Of a DNA stretch of 54,546 nucleotides, positions 7,395 to 14,531 are shown one piece after another. Made by a program: the position numbers and the translations under genes. The notes under the pieces were generated by a model, which searched no databases, was not told where the DNA came from, and was given only the letters and a program-made list of their open reading frames with translations. Source of the DNA: a virus; IMG/VR virus record IMGVR_UViG_3300032562_000035, positions 1 to 54,546 of that record. The stretch is one strand, 5' to 3'. The number at the start of each line of letters is the position of its first letter. The first letter of the stretch is position 1.

Positions 7395-7982
7395 TTACCT
7401 CCGGTGTGCCAACAGGCTGATCAATTCATCGGTTCCGACCCCAAAGGCGATCCCCTGGAACCGGCCCTTCCAGGTCCCAGCCTTGTTGGCTGCCAACTGG
7501 GCCTGATAAGCGATTTCCTTCAAGCGGCACTCATTCTGGAGATCCACGATGGCTCCCTCCAGGCCCTTGATCTTCCCAGCCTGGGCCTGGTTGACCCCTT
7601 TCAACTGGGCGATCTCCAGCTTCTGTGCCGTTACCAACTCGTATTCGATGACCCCCGGGGTATCGGGAAGGGCGGGAACTGTTCCCAAATCGGGACCTGT
7701 GGGGGGTTTCTGAACAACCTTGGCCTTCGCCGCCGCCAACTTGGTCTCCAGATCGGCTACCCGGACATCGGAAGCATCGGCCTGACCTTGCAGATCCTGG
7801 ATCCGGGTGTCGTAGTCGGCATGGACCTTCGCCAACTCGTCAGAGACCTTCTTGGCTACTTCCACGGAAGCGGTCTCGGCCTCAGCACCCTTGACGGACT
7901 TCCCTGAGTGCAGCATGACTCCGCAAGTGAAGCCGGTGGCGAACACTAGGGCTACGATGCCCAACTGGTATTTAAGATCCAT
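7395..7982 (-). CDS. Membrane-anchored coiled-coil protein, possible inner-membrane spanin
   Basis: A 195-aa protein with an N-terminal membrane helix (residues 6-24), a coiled coil at about 37-95, a Pro-rich break ('QKPPTGPDLGTVPALPDTP'), a second coiled coil at about 115-160, and a compact end. This is the topology of Rz-like i-spanins, though it is longer than lambda Rz and no outer-membrane partner with a lipobox was found. The site is GGAGGgttgagcc. A structural or membrane-organising role is the alternative. Confidence 0.5.
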   Translation of the reverse strand: MDLKYQLGIVALVFATGFTCGVMLHSGKSVKGAEAETASVEVAKKVSDELAKVHADYDTRIQDLQGQADASDVRVADLETKLAAAKAKVVQKPPTGPDLGTVPALPDTPGVIEYELVTAQKLEIAQLKGVNQAQAGKIKGLEGAIVDLQNECRLKEIAYQAQLAANKAGTWKGRFQGIAFGVGTDELISLLAHRR

Positions 7983-7985
7983 GGC

Positions 7986-8384
7986 TCAACCCTCCAGGAT
8001 GGGACGGTCCACTGGAATCAGAGGGCAACCCTTCTTGTATTCGACCGCCCAGGTCTTGCTCTGGGGCAGGTTCAACCCCAGCCAGTCCAGGAACCGCTGG
8101 AAATGGGGCGCGATCTCTTCCGGGGTCCACTCCGTCTGACTACCGCCAAGCCTCATCTGGATTCCGCTGAAACCGAACTGGGTCATCAGGTAGCCGCTGT
8201 CTAGCACCAGTAGACCATAAGACTCGTCCTTGACCATCCAGTGGATGGGGAGGCCATCCTTCCCTAGGATCTCCACCCCCTCCATCTTCTCCAGATACTC
8301 GCGGAACTGGACTAGAGCCTTCTCGGGGTGGATCGGTCCCTGGGCCTTGGGAATCGGGGCCACAGACTTCTTGGGTTTGGGCAC
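7986..8384 (-). CDS. Unknown 132-aa protein
   Basis: The GTG at 8384 sits 5 bases after GGAGG; an upstream in-frame ATG at 8423 lies inside the preceding gene. After a basic, Pro-rich start ('PKPKKSVAPIPKAQ') comes a folded part with 'FREYLEKMEG', 'YGLLVLDSGYLMTQFGF' and 'QRFLDWLGLNLPQSKTW'. No known motif. Second gene of the leftward operon from 8572. Confidence 0.6.
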   Translation of the reverse strand: MPKPKKSVAPIPKAQGPIHPEKALVQFREYLEKMEGVEILGKDGLPIHWMVKDESYGLLVLDSGYLMTQFGFSGIQMRLGGSQTEWTPEEIAPHFQRFLDWLGLNLPQSKTWAVEYKKGCPLIPVDRPILEG

Positions 8385-8395
8385 ACATGCCTCCG

Positions 8396-8572
8396 TTATG
8401 CTACTCGTTGATGACACTGGCACCGAATGGGCCAGACGTTTGAAGGCTCATCATCGGGAGGCGAGGGGTCAACCTCGGTCTCCACCCAGGGAGTGTCGGT
8501 GTCGATGACAACGAACCGGCCCCTCCCATCGGTGACGAGAGCCTGGGAGCAATTCAGCTTGGCGATAACCAT
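8396..8572 (-). CDS. Unknown 58-aa protein
   Basis: The ATG at 8572 follows GGAGGttatt; upstream in-frame codons fall in the promoter region. The start is strand-rich ('MVIAKLNCSQALVTDGRGR') and the tail acidic, ending 'WPIRCQCHQRVA' with a CxC pair. First gene of the leftward operon and directly downstream of the inverted repeat at 8583-8599. Confidence 0.55.
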   Translation of the reverse strand: MVIAKLNCSQALVTDGRGRFVVIDTDTPWVETEVDPSPPDDEPSNVWPIRCQCHQRVA

Positions 8573-8582
8573 AATAACCTCC

Positions 8583-8599
8583 ATTGGGATAACCCCAAT
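8583..8599. promoter_or_regulatory. Operator-like inverted repeat ATTGGG-N5-CCCAAT
   Basis: Perfect 6-bp arms around a 5-bp centre, immediately upstream of the ribosome site of the 58-aa gene. The geometry (arms around N5) is like the GGCA-N5-TGCC sites, but the sequence differs. A weak leftward promoter (-35 TTGTTT, 17 bp, -10 GATACT) lies just upstream. It could be an operator for the adjacent AlpA-like protein, or an RNA hairpin in the leader. Confidence 0.5.
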
Positions 8600-8680
8600 T
8601 AAAGTATCGGTCGCCAACCCTGGACAAACAAGGGGAAAAGACGTAACTTGAGTACGGGAATAAACCCCTTTGGAGATCCT

Positions 8681-8872
8681 ATGACCCATGAACCCACCCC
8701 CTTCCCCAAGCTGATCGACACCCATGGGGCTGCCGACCTCTCTGGGCTGTCCGAAGCCCTCCTGATCACCCTCCGAAAAGAGCAGAAGGGTCCGAAGTGC
8801 ATCAAAATCGGTCGCCAGTATCTGTATGACCCGGAAACGGTCGCTGCCTGGCGCAAGGACCTGAATCTGTAA
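8681..8872 (+). CDS. AlpA/excisionase-type HTH protein
   Basis: 63 aa; the ATG at 8681 follows GGAGatcct. The order of a helix-turn-helix start ('DLSGLSEALLITLRKEQ'), then 'CIKIGRQYLYDPETVAAW', is typical of the HTH_17/AlpA group, winged MerR-like proteins that act as excisionases or transcription regulators. With no integrase in the window, a regulator is more likely. It lies alone between two leftward operons, beside the inverted repeat at 8583-8599, and ends in a strong terminator. Confidence 0.7.
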   Translation: MTHEPTPFPKLIDTHGAADLSGLSEALLITLRKEQKGPKCIKIGRQYLYDPETVAAWRKDLNL

Positions 8873-8892
8873 CCTATCAAGCCTCCAAGATC

Positions 8893-8918
8893 GGCCCCCT
8901 TTCGGGGGCCTTTCTTTT
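8893..8918 (+). terminator. Rho-independent terminator
   Basis: A perfect 7-bp stem GGCCCCC/GGGGGCC with loop TTTC, followed by TTTCTTTT on the plus strand. It ends the AlpA-like gene transcript at the boundary with the convergent helicase gene. Confidence 0.9.
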
Positions 8919-10326
8919 AAGTGTGCCCTTCCGCTTTGGCGAAGTGGTTGGTGGCACCATCGAAGTGCAACTGGAACTTGAAGCCAGCCTTCCCATTCCG
9001 GTTCTTCAGCACCTTGATCCAGGTCGGATCCTGTTCATCAACCTTCGAGACTTCCTTCTGGGTCTCCCAGGGGGCCCGATCAACCCCATTCTTGGCCTTG
9101 GCCCCATACAGAGCCAGGATCGTCTGGGCATCCTGCTCCAACTGACCGGTCTCCCTGAGATCCTCCATCCCGGGTTCCCCTTCGGCCCCGTCCCGGTTCA
9201 CTTGGCACAACAGGACGATGCAGATGCCCAACGTCTGGGCCAGGGACCGGATCTGACCGGACAACTTGGCCGCTTCGTTGTAGACACTGGACCCCTTGCC
9301 CGGGTCAGGCCGACCGATCAGGCCGAAGTAGTCAATGCAGACCATCTTGATGCCATGTCTCAGGACCGCTCCACGGATCTTGGATTCGATCCGGCTCCAG
9401 GGGGTTCGACTGGGGGCAGCCCAGACGATGACCCTGTTCAGGTGGTCCCGGTGGTCGTTCAGGGTGCTGACTTCATGGGGACCATAGTTGCCCTTCCAGA
9501 AGGCTCCCGACCGGTGCATGGTCACCCAGGAGGCAAGACGGGCATGAACCTCCACCTTGGGCAATTCCAGACTGATGAACAGGCACTTATCCCCCGGGAT
9601 CATCTCTGTTTCGGGTCCATACTGCCCCACAAAGGTCTCTGGGCGGTCGGCAGTGGTCTCACAGAGCGTCTGGATCACCAGGGCGGTCTTGCCCCGCCCA
9701 GGTCGTGCACAGATGATCACCAGATTCCCGCTGGAGGCCGGGATCTCTTCATCCAGGTCTCCCACTCCGAAGTAGGCAAGTTTTGCCGAGTTGGGATCGA
9801 CCGCGAACCGTTCGTGGGACGCAACCCTCTCCATGATCTCATCCCCGCAGGGGGTAGGGGCATCATCACCCCCAGCCATGATGTCCAGGGCCTCCCGGGC
9901 CGCTTCGTAGATGATCTCCTGGTGGTTCTCCATGGGGTTGGCGGCCTTTTCGGCAGCGATGGAGAATACCCTGACCGCTTCCCTCCGGTGGAACAGATCG
10001 ACCAACCGCTTGCCCATGGGGATCGGGTCCCCGATGTATTTGATATTCTCAAAGGAAGCACTGTATTCACCCAGTTCCTTGGTGTTCTTGATGATCCCCA
10101 TGGCTCTGAGTTCCCCCAGGATCAACTGGAACTCAGGGCAAGTGCCACCATTCACTAGATTCTTCATGGCCTTGAACCAGTTCCGGGTCATCGGGAAACC
10201 AAGGGCCTCCACGGGGACCAGACTGAGGGCCTGATGCCCATCTGCCGCCCCGGCTTGGAGCGAGTCCATGACCGCATAGACGAAATCCTTTTCGGCGCTC
10301 TCATCGAACAGCCCTTCGTAGTTCAC
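8917..10326 (-). CDS. Replicative DnaB-like helicase
   Basis: A 469-aa RecA-fold helicase. Walker A 'ARPGRGKT' at about 207-214, Walker B 'CIDYFG' at about 330-335, and 'CQVNRDG' at about 374-380 match the DnaB family. An N-terminal helical domain precedes, and 'GDLDEEIPASSGNLVII' gives the domain entry. The length is near DnaB (about 470 aa). The GTG start at 10326 follows AGGAGG and overlaps the stop of the upstream gene (GTGA), which decides against longer upstream starts. It is co-transcribed with the DUF1376 protein, the usual initiator/loader-plus-helicase pairing, and would unwind DNA for host polymerase. A GGCA-N5-TGCC palindrome lies inside at 9775-9787. Confidence 0.9.
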   Translation of the reverse strand: MNYEGLFDESAEKDFVYAVMDSLQAGAADGHQALSLVPVEALGFPMTRNWFKAMKNLVNGGTCPEFQLILGELRAMGIIKNTKELGEYSASFENIKYIGDPIPMGKRLVDLFHRREAVRVFSIAAEKAANPMENHQEIIYEAAREALDIMAGGDDAPTPCGDEIMERVASHERFAVDPNSAKLAYFGVGDLDEEIPASSGNLVIICARPGRGKTALVIQTLCETTADRPETFVGQYGPETEMIPGDKCLFISLELPKVEVHARLASWVTMHRSGAFWKGNYGPHEVSTLNDHRDHLNRVIVWAAPSRTPWSRIESKIRGAVLRHGIKMVCIDYFGLIGRPDPGKGSSVYNEAAKLSGQIRSLAQTLGICIVLLCQVNRDGAEGEPGMEDLRETGQLEQDAQTILALYGAKAKNGVDRAPWETQKEVSKVDEQDPTWIKVLKNRNGKAGFKFQLHFDGATNHFAKAEGHT

Positions 10327-11066
10327 ACTGCCTCCTGATGGGTGATGCGCTCTCGCGCTTGTGACAGATAATCCAGCCAGACCTTCTGGGGTCCCAGGAA
10401 GGTAGCCAAGGCTTTCACATACCGCTTGGTCTTCGCCATGTCCTGGGTATACAGGAAGGCGCACATGGCGAGTTCCTCCCCGTTGGCTTCCCTGGTCTTC
10501 AAGGTTCTCTCGTAGAGAGAACGGACCTTGGTGCTGGAGGTGTAGGGTGCTGACGAACCATCGTATTGCTTCCTGGGCCACACCTCACAGAGCCTTGAAA
10601 CCCAGACATCTACAGCACCGTCAGGTGCGGCTTTTGACATATCTTTTTCTATACTCTTCTCTTCTCTTCTATATGGCATGTGCTTAGCACTTGCTAGCAC
10701 TTGCTTAGCACTTGCTATAGATGTAGATCTGGCGCGGCCTCCAGAGGCACCTGCAAACTTGCGAGATACCCTCTCTTTATCTTTTTCAGTACGTTCCGTG
10801 TTGAGCCGTTCATTAACAAGTCGCCCAGGAAGGATCTCAATGAAGCACTTGCTTAGCACTTGCCAAGCACTTGCCATAACCTCTTCGGGGCACCCACAGA
10901 TGTCGGCAAGTTTTGCCTGGTCGTTGGGGATGCACCCTTCAGCCCAGCATTCATCCAGGAGATCCCGGTAGAGTCCCCGTTGGATGTAGGTCATGCGTTG
11001 CACGGTACGGCTGGCCCGGAAATCCTGCCAGAACCATTTGTAGTAGGGTAAGGGCGGTAGGGTCAT
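10323..11066 (-). CDS. DUF1376 replication protein carrying an internal origin
   Basis: A 247-aa protein. Residues 1-60 ('PLPYYKWFWQDF', 'YIQRGLYRDLLDECWAEG') are a clear DUF1376 domain, found in phage replication proteins next to DnaB-like helicases. The middle is basic and low-complexity. The C-terminus ('CEVWPRKQYDGSSAPYTS') looks like a helicase-interaction domain. The start is placed at 11066, before MTLPPLPYY; its ribosome site is weak, and a GTG at 11123 is possible. Two groups of phased 9-bp repeats and an AT-rich tract lie inside the gene, as in lambda O. It probably binds these and loads the helicase. Confidence 0.8.
   Translation of the reverse strand: MTLPPLPYYKWFWQDFRASRTVQRMTYIQRGLYRDLLDECWAEGCIPNDQAKLADICGCPEEVMASAWQVLSKCFIEILPGRLVNERLNTERTEKDKERVSRKFAGASGGRARSTSIASAKQVLASAKHMPYRREEKSIEKDMSKAAPDGAVDVWVSRLCEVWPRKQYDGSSAPYTSSTKVRSLYERTLKTREANGEELAMCAFLYTQDMAKTKRYVKALATFLGPQKVWLDYLSQARERITHQEAV
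10632..10874. repeat. Iterons and AT-rich tract, probable replication origin
   Basis: GCAAGTGCT (minus strand) occurs six times in two groups: plus-strand positions 10686-10694, 10696-10704, 10707-10715, and 10844-10852, 10855-10863, 10866-10874. Spacings of 10-11 bp put them on one face of the helix. An AT- and pyrimidine-rich tract (10632-10678, about 30% GC) follows in the coding direction. Iterons then an AT-rich tract inside the initiator gene is the arrangement of lambda ori. A GGCA-N5-TGCC site is nearby at 10905-10917. Confidence 0.75.
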
Positions 11067-11193
11067 CGAAAGGTGCCAAGGTGGACCCACCCCCCCCCGT
11101 TGTTTGGTCGAGTTCTGCCGCACTGGCAGACAAACAGGGGGGGGGATGGGAAGTCAGGATGGGGGTTTGTTCGGACTCGACTCCGACCACCCT

Positions 11194-11221
11194 AGAATAA
11201 TCTACCGGGACCTCTTGTCAA
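11194..11221 (-). promoter_or_regulatory. Leftward promoter of the replication operon
   Basis: On the minus strand: -35 TTGACA (11216-11221), 16-bp spacer, -10 TATTCT (11194-11199). It would start near 11187, giving a leader of about 120 nt before the DUF1376 gene. Its -35 box overlaps that of the rightward promoter at 11215-11243. Confidence 0.65.
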
Positions 11222-11243
11222 GGACCAAAGCGGAACGTATCTT
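11215..11243 (+). promoter_or_regulatory. Rightward promoter, divergent from the replication promoter
   Basis: -35 TTGTCA (11215-11220), 17-bp spacer, -10 TATCTT (11238-11243). It starts a leader of about 195 nt that reaches the terminator at 11419-11445, then the SSB operon if read through. The shared -35 region means the two polymerases would compete. Confidence 0.55.
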
Positions 11244-11249
11244 GATCTC

Positions 11250-11445
11250 GCCCCAGCGTTGTTCTCCCTCTCGCGGGAGAGAGACTCTATCCCAATGGAT
11301 TGTGCTGCCGCCCGGGGCAAGAGAAACAGCCACCCACCGTCATGAGTGTCCCCAGAGATGGGATGGCTGAAGGGAACACTCCCCAATGGTCGGAGCAACC
11401 CGATCCCAAAAAAGCCCCACAGCCCCTCCATTGGGGCTGTTTTTT
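11250..11445 (+). ncRNA. Possible leader RNA with attenuator-like end
   Basis: No convincing gene lies between the promoter at 11215-11243 and the SSB gene. The transcript would hold a small hairpin around CTCTC-GCGG-GAGAG and end in the terminator at 11419-11445. CCCCAATGG at 11381-11389 is perfectly complementary to CCATTGGGG at 11428-11436, which is part of the terminator. The two pairings exclude each other, as in an attenuator. It may instead be a short stable RNA. Confidence 0.4.
11419..11445 (+). terminator. Rho-independent terminator before the SSB operon
   Basis: An 8-bp stem ACAGCCCC/GGGGCTGT with loop TCCATT, followed by a T run (11440-11445). It lies between the rightward promoter and the SSB gene, so it either ends a small RNA or acts as an attenuator. 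Confidence 0.85.
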
Positions 11446-11448
11446 GTC

Positions 11449-11496
11449 TTGACTACGGGTCATAAAGGCTTACCCTAGCAATTGACGGTCACCGTC
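11449..11496 (+). promoter_or_regulatory. Promoter with downstream palindrome, SSB operon
   Basis: -35 TTGACT (11449-11454), 16-bp spacer, -10 TACCCT (11471-11476). The predicted start near 11483 abuts the perfect palindrome GACGGT-C-ACCGTC (11484-11496), placed as an operator would be. It drives SSB and the rightward genes. Confidence 0.5.
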
Positions 11497-11512
11497 TACT
11501 AGGGAGATGTTT

Positions 11513-11929
11513 ATGAAGGACTGGAACTCCATCACCATCATCGGGTTCTGCGGAAGGGACCCGGAGATCAAGGAGACCAAGGGTGGCAAGGCTTGCTGCC
11601 GCATGTCGGTTTCCACCTCTGAATACTGGAACGATAAGGCAAGCGGGGAGCGCAAGTCCACCACGGAGTGGCACATGTGCGTGGCGTGGGAGAAGGTCGC
11701 CACCCTGATTGCCGCCCAGGGGATCAAGAAGGGCACCCGGGTCATGGTCAAGGGCAAGATGCACTACAACTCCTTCAAGAAGCAGGATGGGACCGACTCC
11801 AAGGAAGCCCAGATCCTGGTGGAGGACATCGGGGTGCTGGAGAAGAACGCTCCTACGGGTGGCGAGTCCTACACGGGGCCCCGGTCCAACGTGAAGGTCG
11901 TTGAGGATGATGACGATATCCCATTCTGA
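11513..11929 (+). CDS. ssb: Single-stranded DNA-binding protein
   Basis: 138 aa. The start at 11513 has AGGGAG at good spacing; an ATG at 11507 is too close to it. The N-terminal OB fold opens 'NSITIIGFCGRDPEIKETKGG', then 'WHMCVAWEKVATLIAAQGIKKG' with the VKGKMHY strand. A short linker leads to the acidic tip DDDDIPF, the SSB tail that docks replication and repair partners. Length and layout are those of phage SSBs. It leads the rightward early operon. Confidence 0.93.
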   Translation: MKDWNSITIIGFCGRDPEIKETKGGKACCRMSVSTSEYWNDKASGERKSTTEWHMCVAWEKVATLIAAQGIKKGTRVMVKGKMHYNSFKKQDGTDSKEAQILVEDIGVLEKNAPTGGESYTGPRSNVKVVEDDDDIPF

Positions 11930-11936
11930 GGTCCCC

Positions 11937-12155
11937 ATGATCATCTTCGACACGGAACACCGACTGCCGGAAGCCTTTGTCAAACAAGGGCTGGAATGGG
12001 CAAAAACCGCACGGCTATTCGGTGTTCCGGTCGAAGGCATGACCCGGGAGGAACTCAAGGCTTCCGTTTGCCAGGGCTGGAAGCGGTATGCGGAGATGGT
12101 CGGGGATCTGACCAAGGACCAGTTCATGGGCAAGATCGACCAGGGGCGCAGATAA
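11937..12155 (+). CDS. Unknown 72-aa protein
   Basis: The start at 11937 has GAGG upstream; an earlier in-frame ATG lies inside SSB. A helical protein: 'EHRLPEAFVKQGLEWAKTARLFGV', then 'MTREELKASVCQGWKRYAEMVG'. Its stop overlaps the start of the RusA-like gene, so the two are probably co-translated. Function unknown, possibly a recombination accessory. Confidence 0.6.
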   Translation: MIIFDTEHRLPEAFVKQGLEWAKTARLFGVPVEGMTREELKASVCQGWKRYAEMVGDLTKDQFMGKIDQGRR

Positions 12156-12655
12156 TGCCTTCCAAGGATGTCATCACCAAGAACATCCCCCACATCGAAG
12201 GCGAGTTCTGGCTCCCCTATGAGCCGGTAGCCAAAGGGAGGCCCCGGATGGGCAAGTGGGGTGCCTATACCCCCAAGAAGACCGAAGACGCTGAGATGTA
12301 TATCAGGAACTGGGTAGCGGCTCACCATACCCTGCATGGGCCGCTACCCTATCCTCTGTCCATGGACATCACCTTCTTCTGCTCCGCAACCAAGGCTGGT
12401 TACCATGTCAAACGACCCGATGTCGATAACTTCCTTAAGCTACTGCTTGATGCGCTCGGCCCCAACAACCAGCGGCCTGGCCTCCTATACCTGGATGACG
12501 CTCAGGTCTGCGACATCCATGTCCGTAAGCTCTGCCATCCGATCCGGGGTATCTGGGTCAAATGGTCTACACTCCCTGACTACACCCCCGTTGACCATCC
12601 CATGACCAGGGAGTTGACCCATGCTGGAACGAAGAAAGCCTCACTTTTTGCCTAG
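12155..12655 (+). CDS. rusA: RusA-family Holliday junction resolvase
   Basis: A 166-aa protein with the RusA signature: 'KGRPRMGKWGAYTPKKT' at 28-43, 'RPDVDNFLKLLLDAL' with D89, D91, K95 and D99, and the 'YLDDAQV' pair D114-D115. These acidic residues bind metal in RusA dimers. The enzyme cuts four-way junctions, clearing branched DNA before packaging. The length is somewhat above E. coli RusA (120 aa), with extra residues at both ends. The start is the ATG overlapping the upstream stop (TAATG). It fits with the nuclease/ERF recombination pair at the other end of the genome. Confidence 0.9.
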   Translation: MPSKDVITKNIPHIEGEFWLPYEPVAKGRPRMGKWGAYTPKKTEDAEMYIRNWVAAHHTLHGPLPYPLSMDITFFCSATKAGYHVKRPDVDNFLKLLLDALGPNNQRPGLLYLDDAQVCDIHVRKLCHPIRGIWVKWSTLPDYTPVDHPMTRELTHAGTKKASLFA

Positions 12656-12722
12656 GATTTTCTTTATCACCCTGCGCGACCTGAATTTCAAATTCAAACT
12701 CTGGATTACGAGGTGGTTGTGA
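12621..12722 (+). CDS. Small basic hydrophobic peptide, 33 aa
   Basis: The ATG follows GGGAG at 8 bases, within the end of the RusA-like gene. The stop overlaps the next start as GTGA. The product is basic with mixed aromatic/hydrophobic content ('PRIFFITLRDLNFKFKLW'). End overlaps on both sides support translation. No function can be assigned. Confidence 0.45.
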   Translation: MLERRKPHFLPRIFFITLRDLNFKFKLWITRWL

Positions 12723-12937
12723 CTGAAGAAGGAAAACGGGAACACAACGACAACAATGCCAGGGCGACCGTCCAGATGGCGATGGAGCTATTAGGCCGGT
12801 GCCATGAGGACCGCGACCGTTATAGGGATGCCCTAGTCCGAAGCGATATTATTCTGGGGGAATCCTCCAGGAGCAACTACGAGTTGATCGTCAAGATGGA
12901 AGCTGTCCAGAAAATCATCAAGGCATCGTTGGAGTAG
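12719..12937 (+). CDS. Unknown 72-aa coiled-coil protein
   Basis: The GTG at 12719 follows GAGGtggtt; a GTG six bases earlier is the alternative. The start is polar ('TEEGKREHNDNNAR') and a long amphipathic helix follows to the end. It has no membrane segment or motif. It sits between the RusA-like and glycosyltransferase genes in the rightward early operon. Confidence 0.55.
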   Translation: MTEEGKREHNDNNARATVQMAMELLGRCHEDRDRYRDALVRSDIILGESSRSNYELIVKMEAVQKIIKASLE

Positions 12938-12939
12938 CC

Positions 12940-13941
12940 ATGCATATCAAACTCAGTATGATCGTCAGGAATGAGGCCCATGTGTTGGGCCGGTGCCTGA
13001 AGTCGGTCCTCCCCCTGATCGACAGCTATCGGATCGTGGACACGGGGTCCACCGACAACACAGTCCAGGTCATCAAGGCTTGGCTTGGACACCTGGACGG
13101 GGAGATCCTGCACAGCCTATGGCAGAACGATTTTGCCTACCACCGGAACGAAGCCCTGCCGGAACCCGGAACCTGCGATTACGTCCTGATCATGGATGCC
13201 GATGACGAGTTGGTGGTCAACCCTGAACTGGATAAGGAAGCCCTGGAATTCGACTGTTACAGCATCGCAGACATCCAGCAGGGGATGATCAACTACAGGC
13301 CCCACCTATTCAAGCCGTTGCCTGGAGTCGAGTGGTATGGTGTGCGCCATGAGGATGTCTGGGGATTCCCGGTATCCCATCCCTTCGACCCGAAGGACAT
13401 GCGGATCTACGTCAAGCATGAGGGGGACCGGTCGAAGAACCCGCGCCGGTTCCTGGATGATGCGGAGGCCCTGATCGAAGCCAGGAACAAGATCGACCGC
13501 GCCAATGACCACCGCAAGATGTATGACATCTACACTTCGCACATCGGCCAGAGCTTCTGTGATGCCAAGATGTTCGACCAGGGGATCAAGTATTTCAAGG
13601 AATACACCAAACTCACCAATGGCCTTACCAAGGATTTCCAGTATGGAGCCTACCTGAAGATCGCCGCCATGCTGGACGAGTCCCAGGAACCCCTGGAGAA
13701 GACCGTGAAGGCTTACAAGGCTGCCATCAAGTGCAACCCGAGCCGGATCGAAGCCTACACCCTGCTTTCCTTCTACCTATGTCGGGCTGGGCAGTTCCTG
13801 GAAGCCAAGAAGATCATGGGCAAGGCTGTGAAACTCCCGTTCAAGCTTGATGCCATCAACCAGATGACGGTCTGGTGGAGGGACCGTCAGGCCATCTATG
13901 ACAAGATTTGTGAAACTGCCAAACTCCAGGAGGTCAAATGA
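12940..13941 (+). CDS. GT2 family glycosyltransferase with TPR-like C-terminus
   Basis: 333 aa. The N-terminal GT-A domain has 'LSMIVRNEAHVLGRCLKSV', the nucleotide-binding 'VDTGSTDNT' (about 33-41), 'WQNDFAYHRNEAL', and the metal-binding 'MDADDE' (85-90). Residues from about 190 form helical repeats. This matches GT2 enzymes of the TPR-fused type, which transfer a sugar from a nucleotide donor. The start has GGAG and the end overlaps the methyltransferase gene (ATGA). The target may be the phage particle, host surface glycan or DNA; none is shown by sequence. All key acidic residues are present. Confidence 0.85.
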   Translation: MHIKLSMIVRNEAHVLGRCLKSVLPLIDSYRIVDTGSTDNTVQVIKAWLGHLDGEILHSLWQNDFAYHRNEALPEPGTCDYVLIMDADDELVVNPELDKEALEFDCYSIADIQQGMINYRPHLFKPLPGVEWYGVRHEDVWGFPVSHPFDPKDMRIYVKHEGDRSKNPRRFLDDAEALIEARNKIDRANDHRKMYDIYTSHIGQSFCDAKMFDQGIKYFKEYTKLTNGLTKDFQYGAYLKIAAMLDESQEPLEKTVKAYKAAIKCNPSRIEAYTLLSFYLCRAGQFLEAKKIMGKAVKLPFKLDAINQMTVWWRDRQAIYDKICETAKLQEVK

Positions 13942-14531
13942 AGTATATCGGAGACATCTCAAAGGAGGACGCGCATGTCCTGGGAATCCTGGGCAAGGGG
14001 GGACAAGTTCTGGAGTTCGGCATGGGTGGATCAACCCAAGTGCTTGCCCAGGTCGCTGAACATCTCATCTCAGTTGAGACCGATCCTGATTGGGTGGTGC
14101 GAACCAGAGGCAACCTTGACGCTCTGGGCATCGACCCGAAGAGGTATGACCTGATCCCCTACTTCAAATGGCCTGAGTTCGTGCGTCCCCTGAGAAAGAA
14201 GTTCGACCTGATCTTCGTGGATGGGGTGGACGAGATGCGCTTCCCCTTCGCCATCATGTCCTTCCCGATGCTGAAGGTGGGTGGGTTCATGTGCTTCCAT
14301 GACACTCGGCGCACCCCCGACATGGCGAACTTCCTGAACACGGTCCTGAACTTCAAGGACGAGATCGACCACTCCAACCTGAACTGGAGGTCCAGCAACA
14401 TCTCCTGCGCCCTCAAGAAAATGCCTGAACCCTATGTGGACTGGAACAAGGTCGAGAAGCGGGAGCCTTGGATGACCGGTGCCGTGCCTCCCCCCGCCGA
14501 TTGGGTCAAGAAAGTGAAGGGTGTCCAGTGA
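13938..14531 (+). CDS. Class I SAM-dependent methyltransferase-like protein
   Basis: 197 aa. The glycine motif 'VLEFGMGGSTQVLAQVA' (about 24-40), then 'LISVETDPDWV' with the ribose-binding acidic end of strand 2, and 'LIFVDGVDEMRF' in the position of motif IV, outline a Rossmann methyltransferase of the kind linked to sugar modification. 'CFHDTRRTPDM' may be in the active site. The ATGA overlap with the glycosyltransferase suggests the two act on the same product. It could be a degenerate or non-catalytic homologue. Confidence 0.7.
   Translation: MKYIGDISKEDAHVLGILGKGGQVLEFGMGGSTQVLAQVAEHLISVETDPDWVVRTRGNLDALGIDPKRYDLIPYFKWPEFVRPLRKKFDLIFVDGVDEMRFPFAIMSFPMLKVGGFMCFHDTRRTPDMANFLNTVLNFKDEIDHSNLNWRSSNISCALKKMPEPYVDWNKVEKREPWMTGAVPPPADWVKKVKGVQ

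Noticed and set aside
8140-8388. Leftward 82-aa ORF from the ATG next to GGAGG
   Set aside because: The overlapping GTG-start frame (to 7986) uses the same site with better spacing and has protein-like composition and length.
8923-10158. Long rightward ORF of 411 aa
   Set aside because: It is the antisense of the helicase gene; codon-position bias, motifs and ribosome site all support the minus strand.
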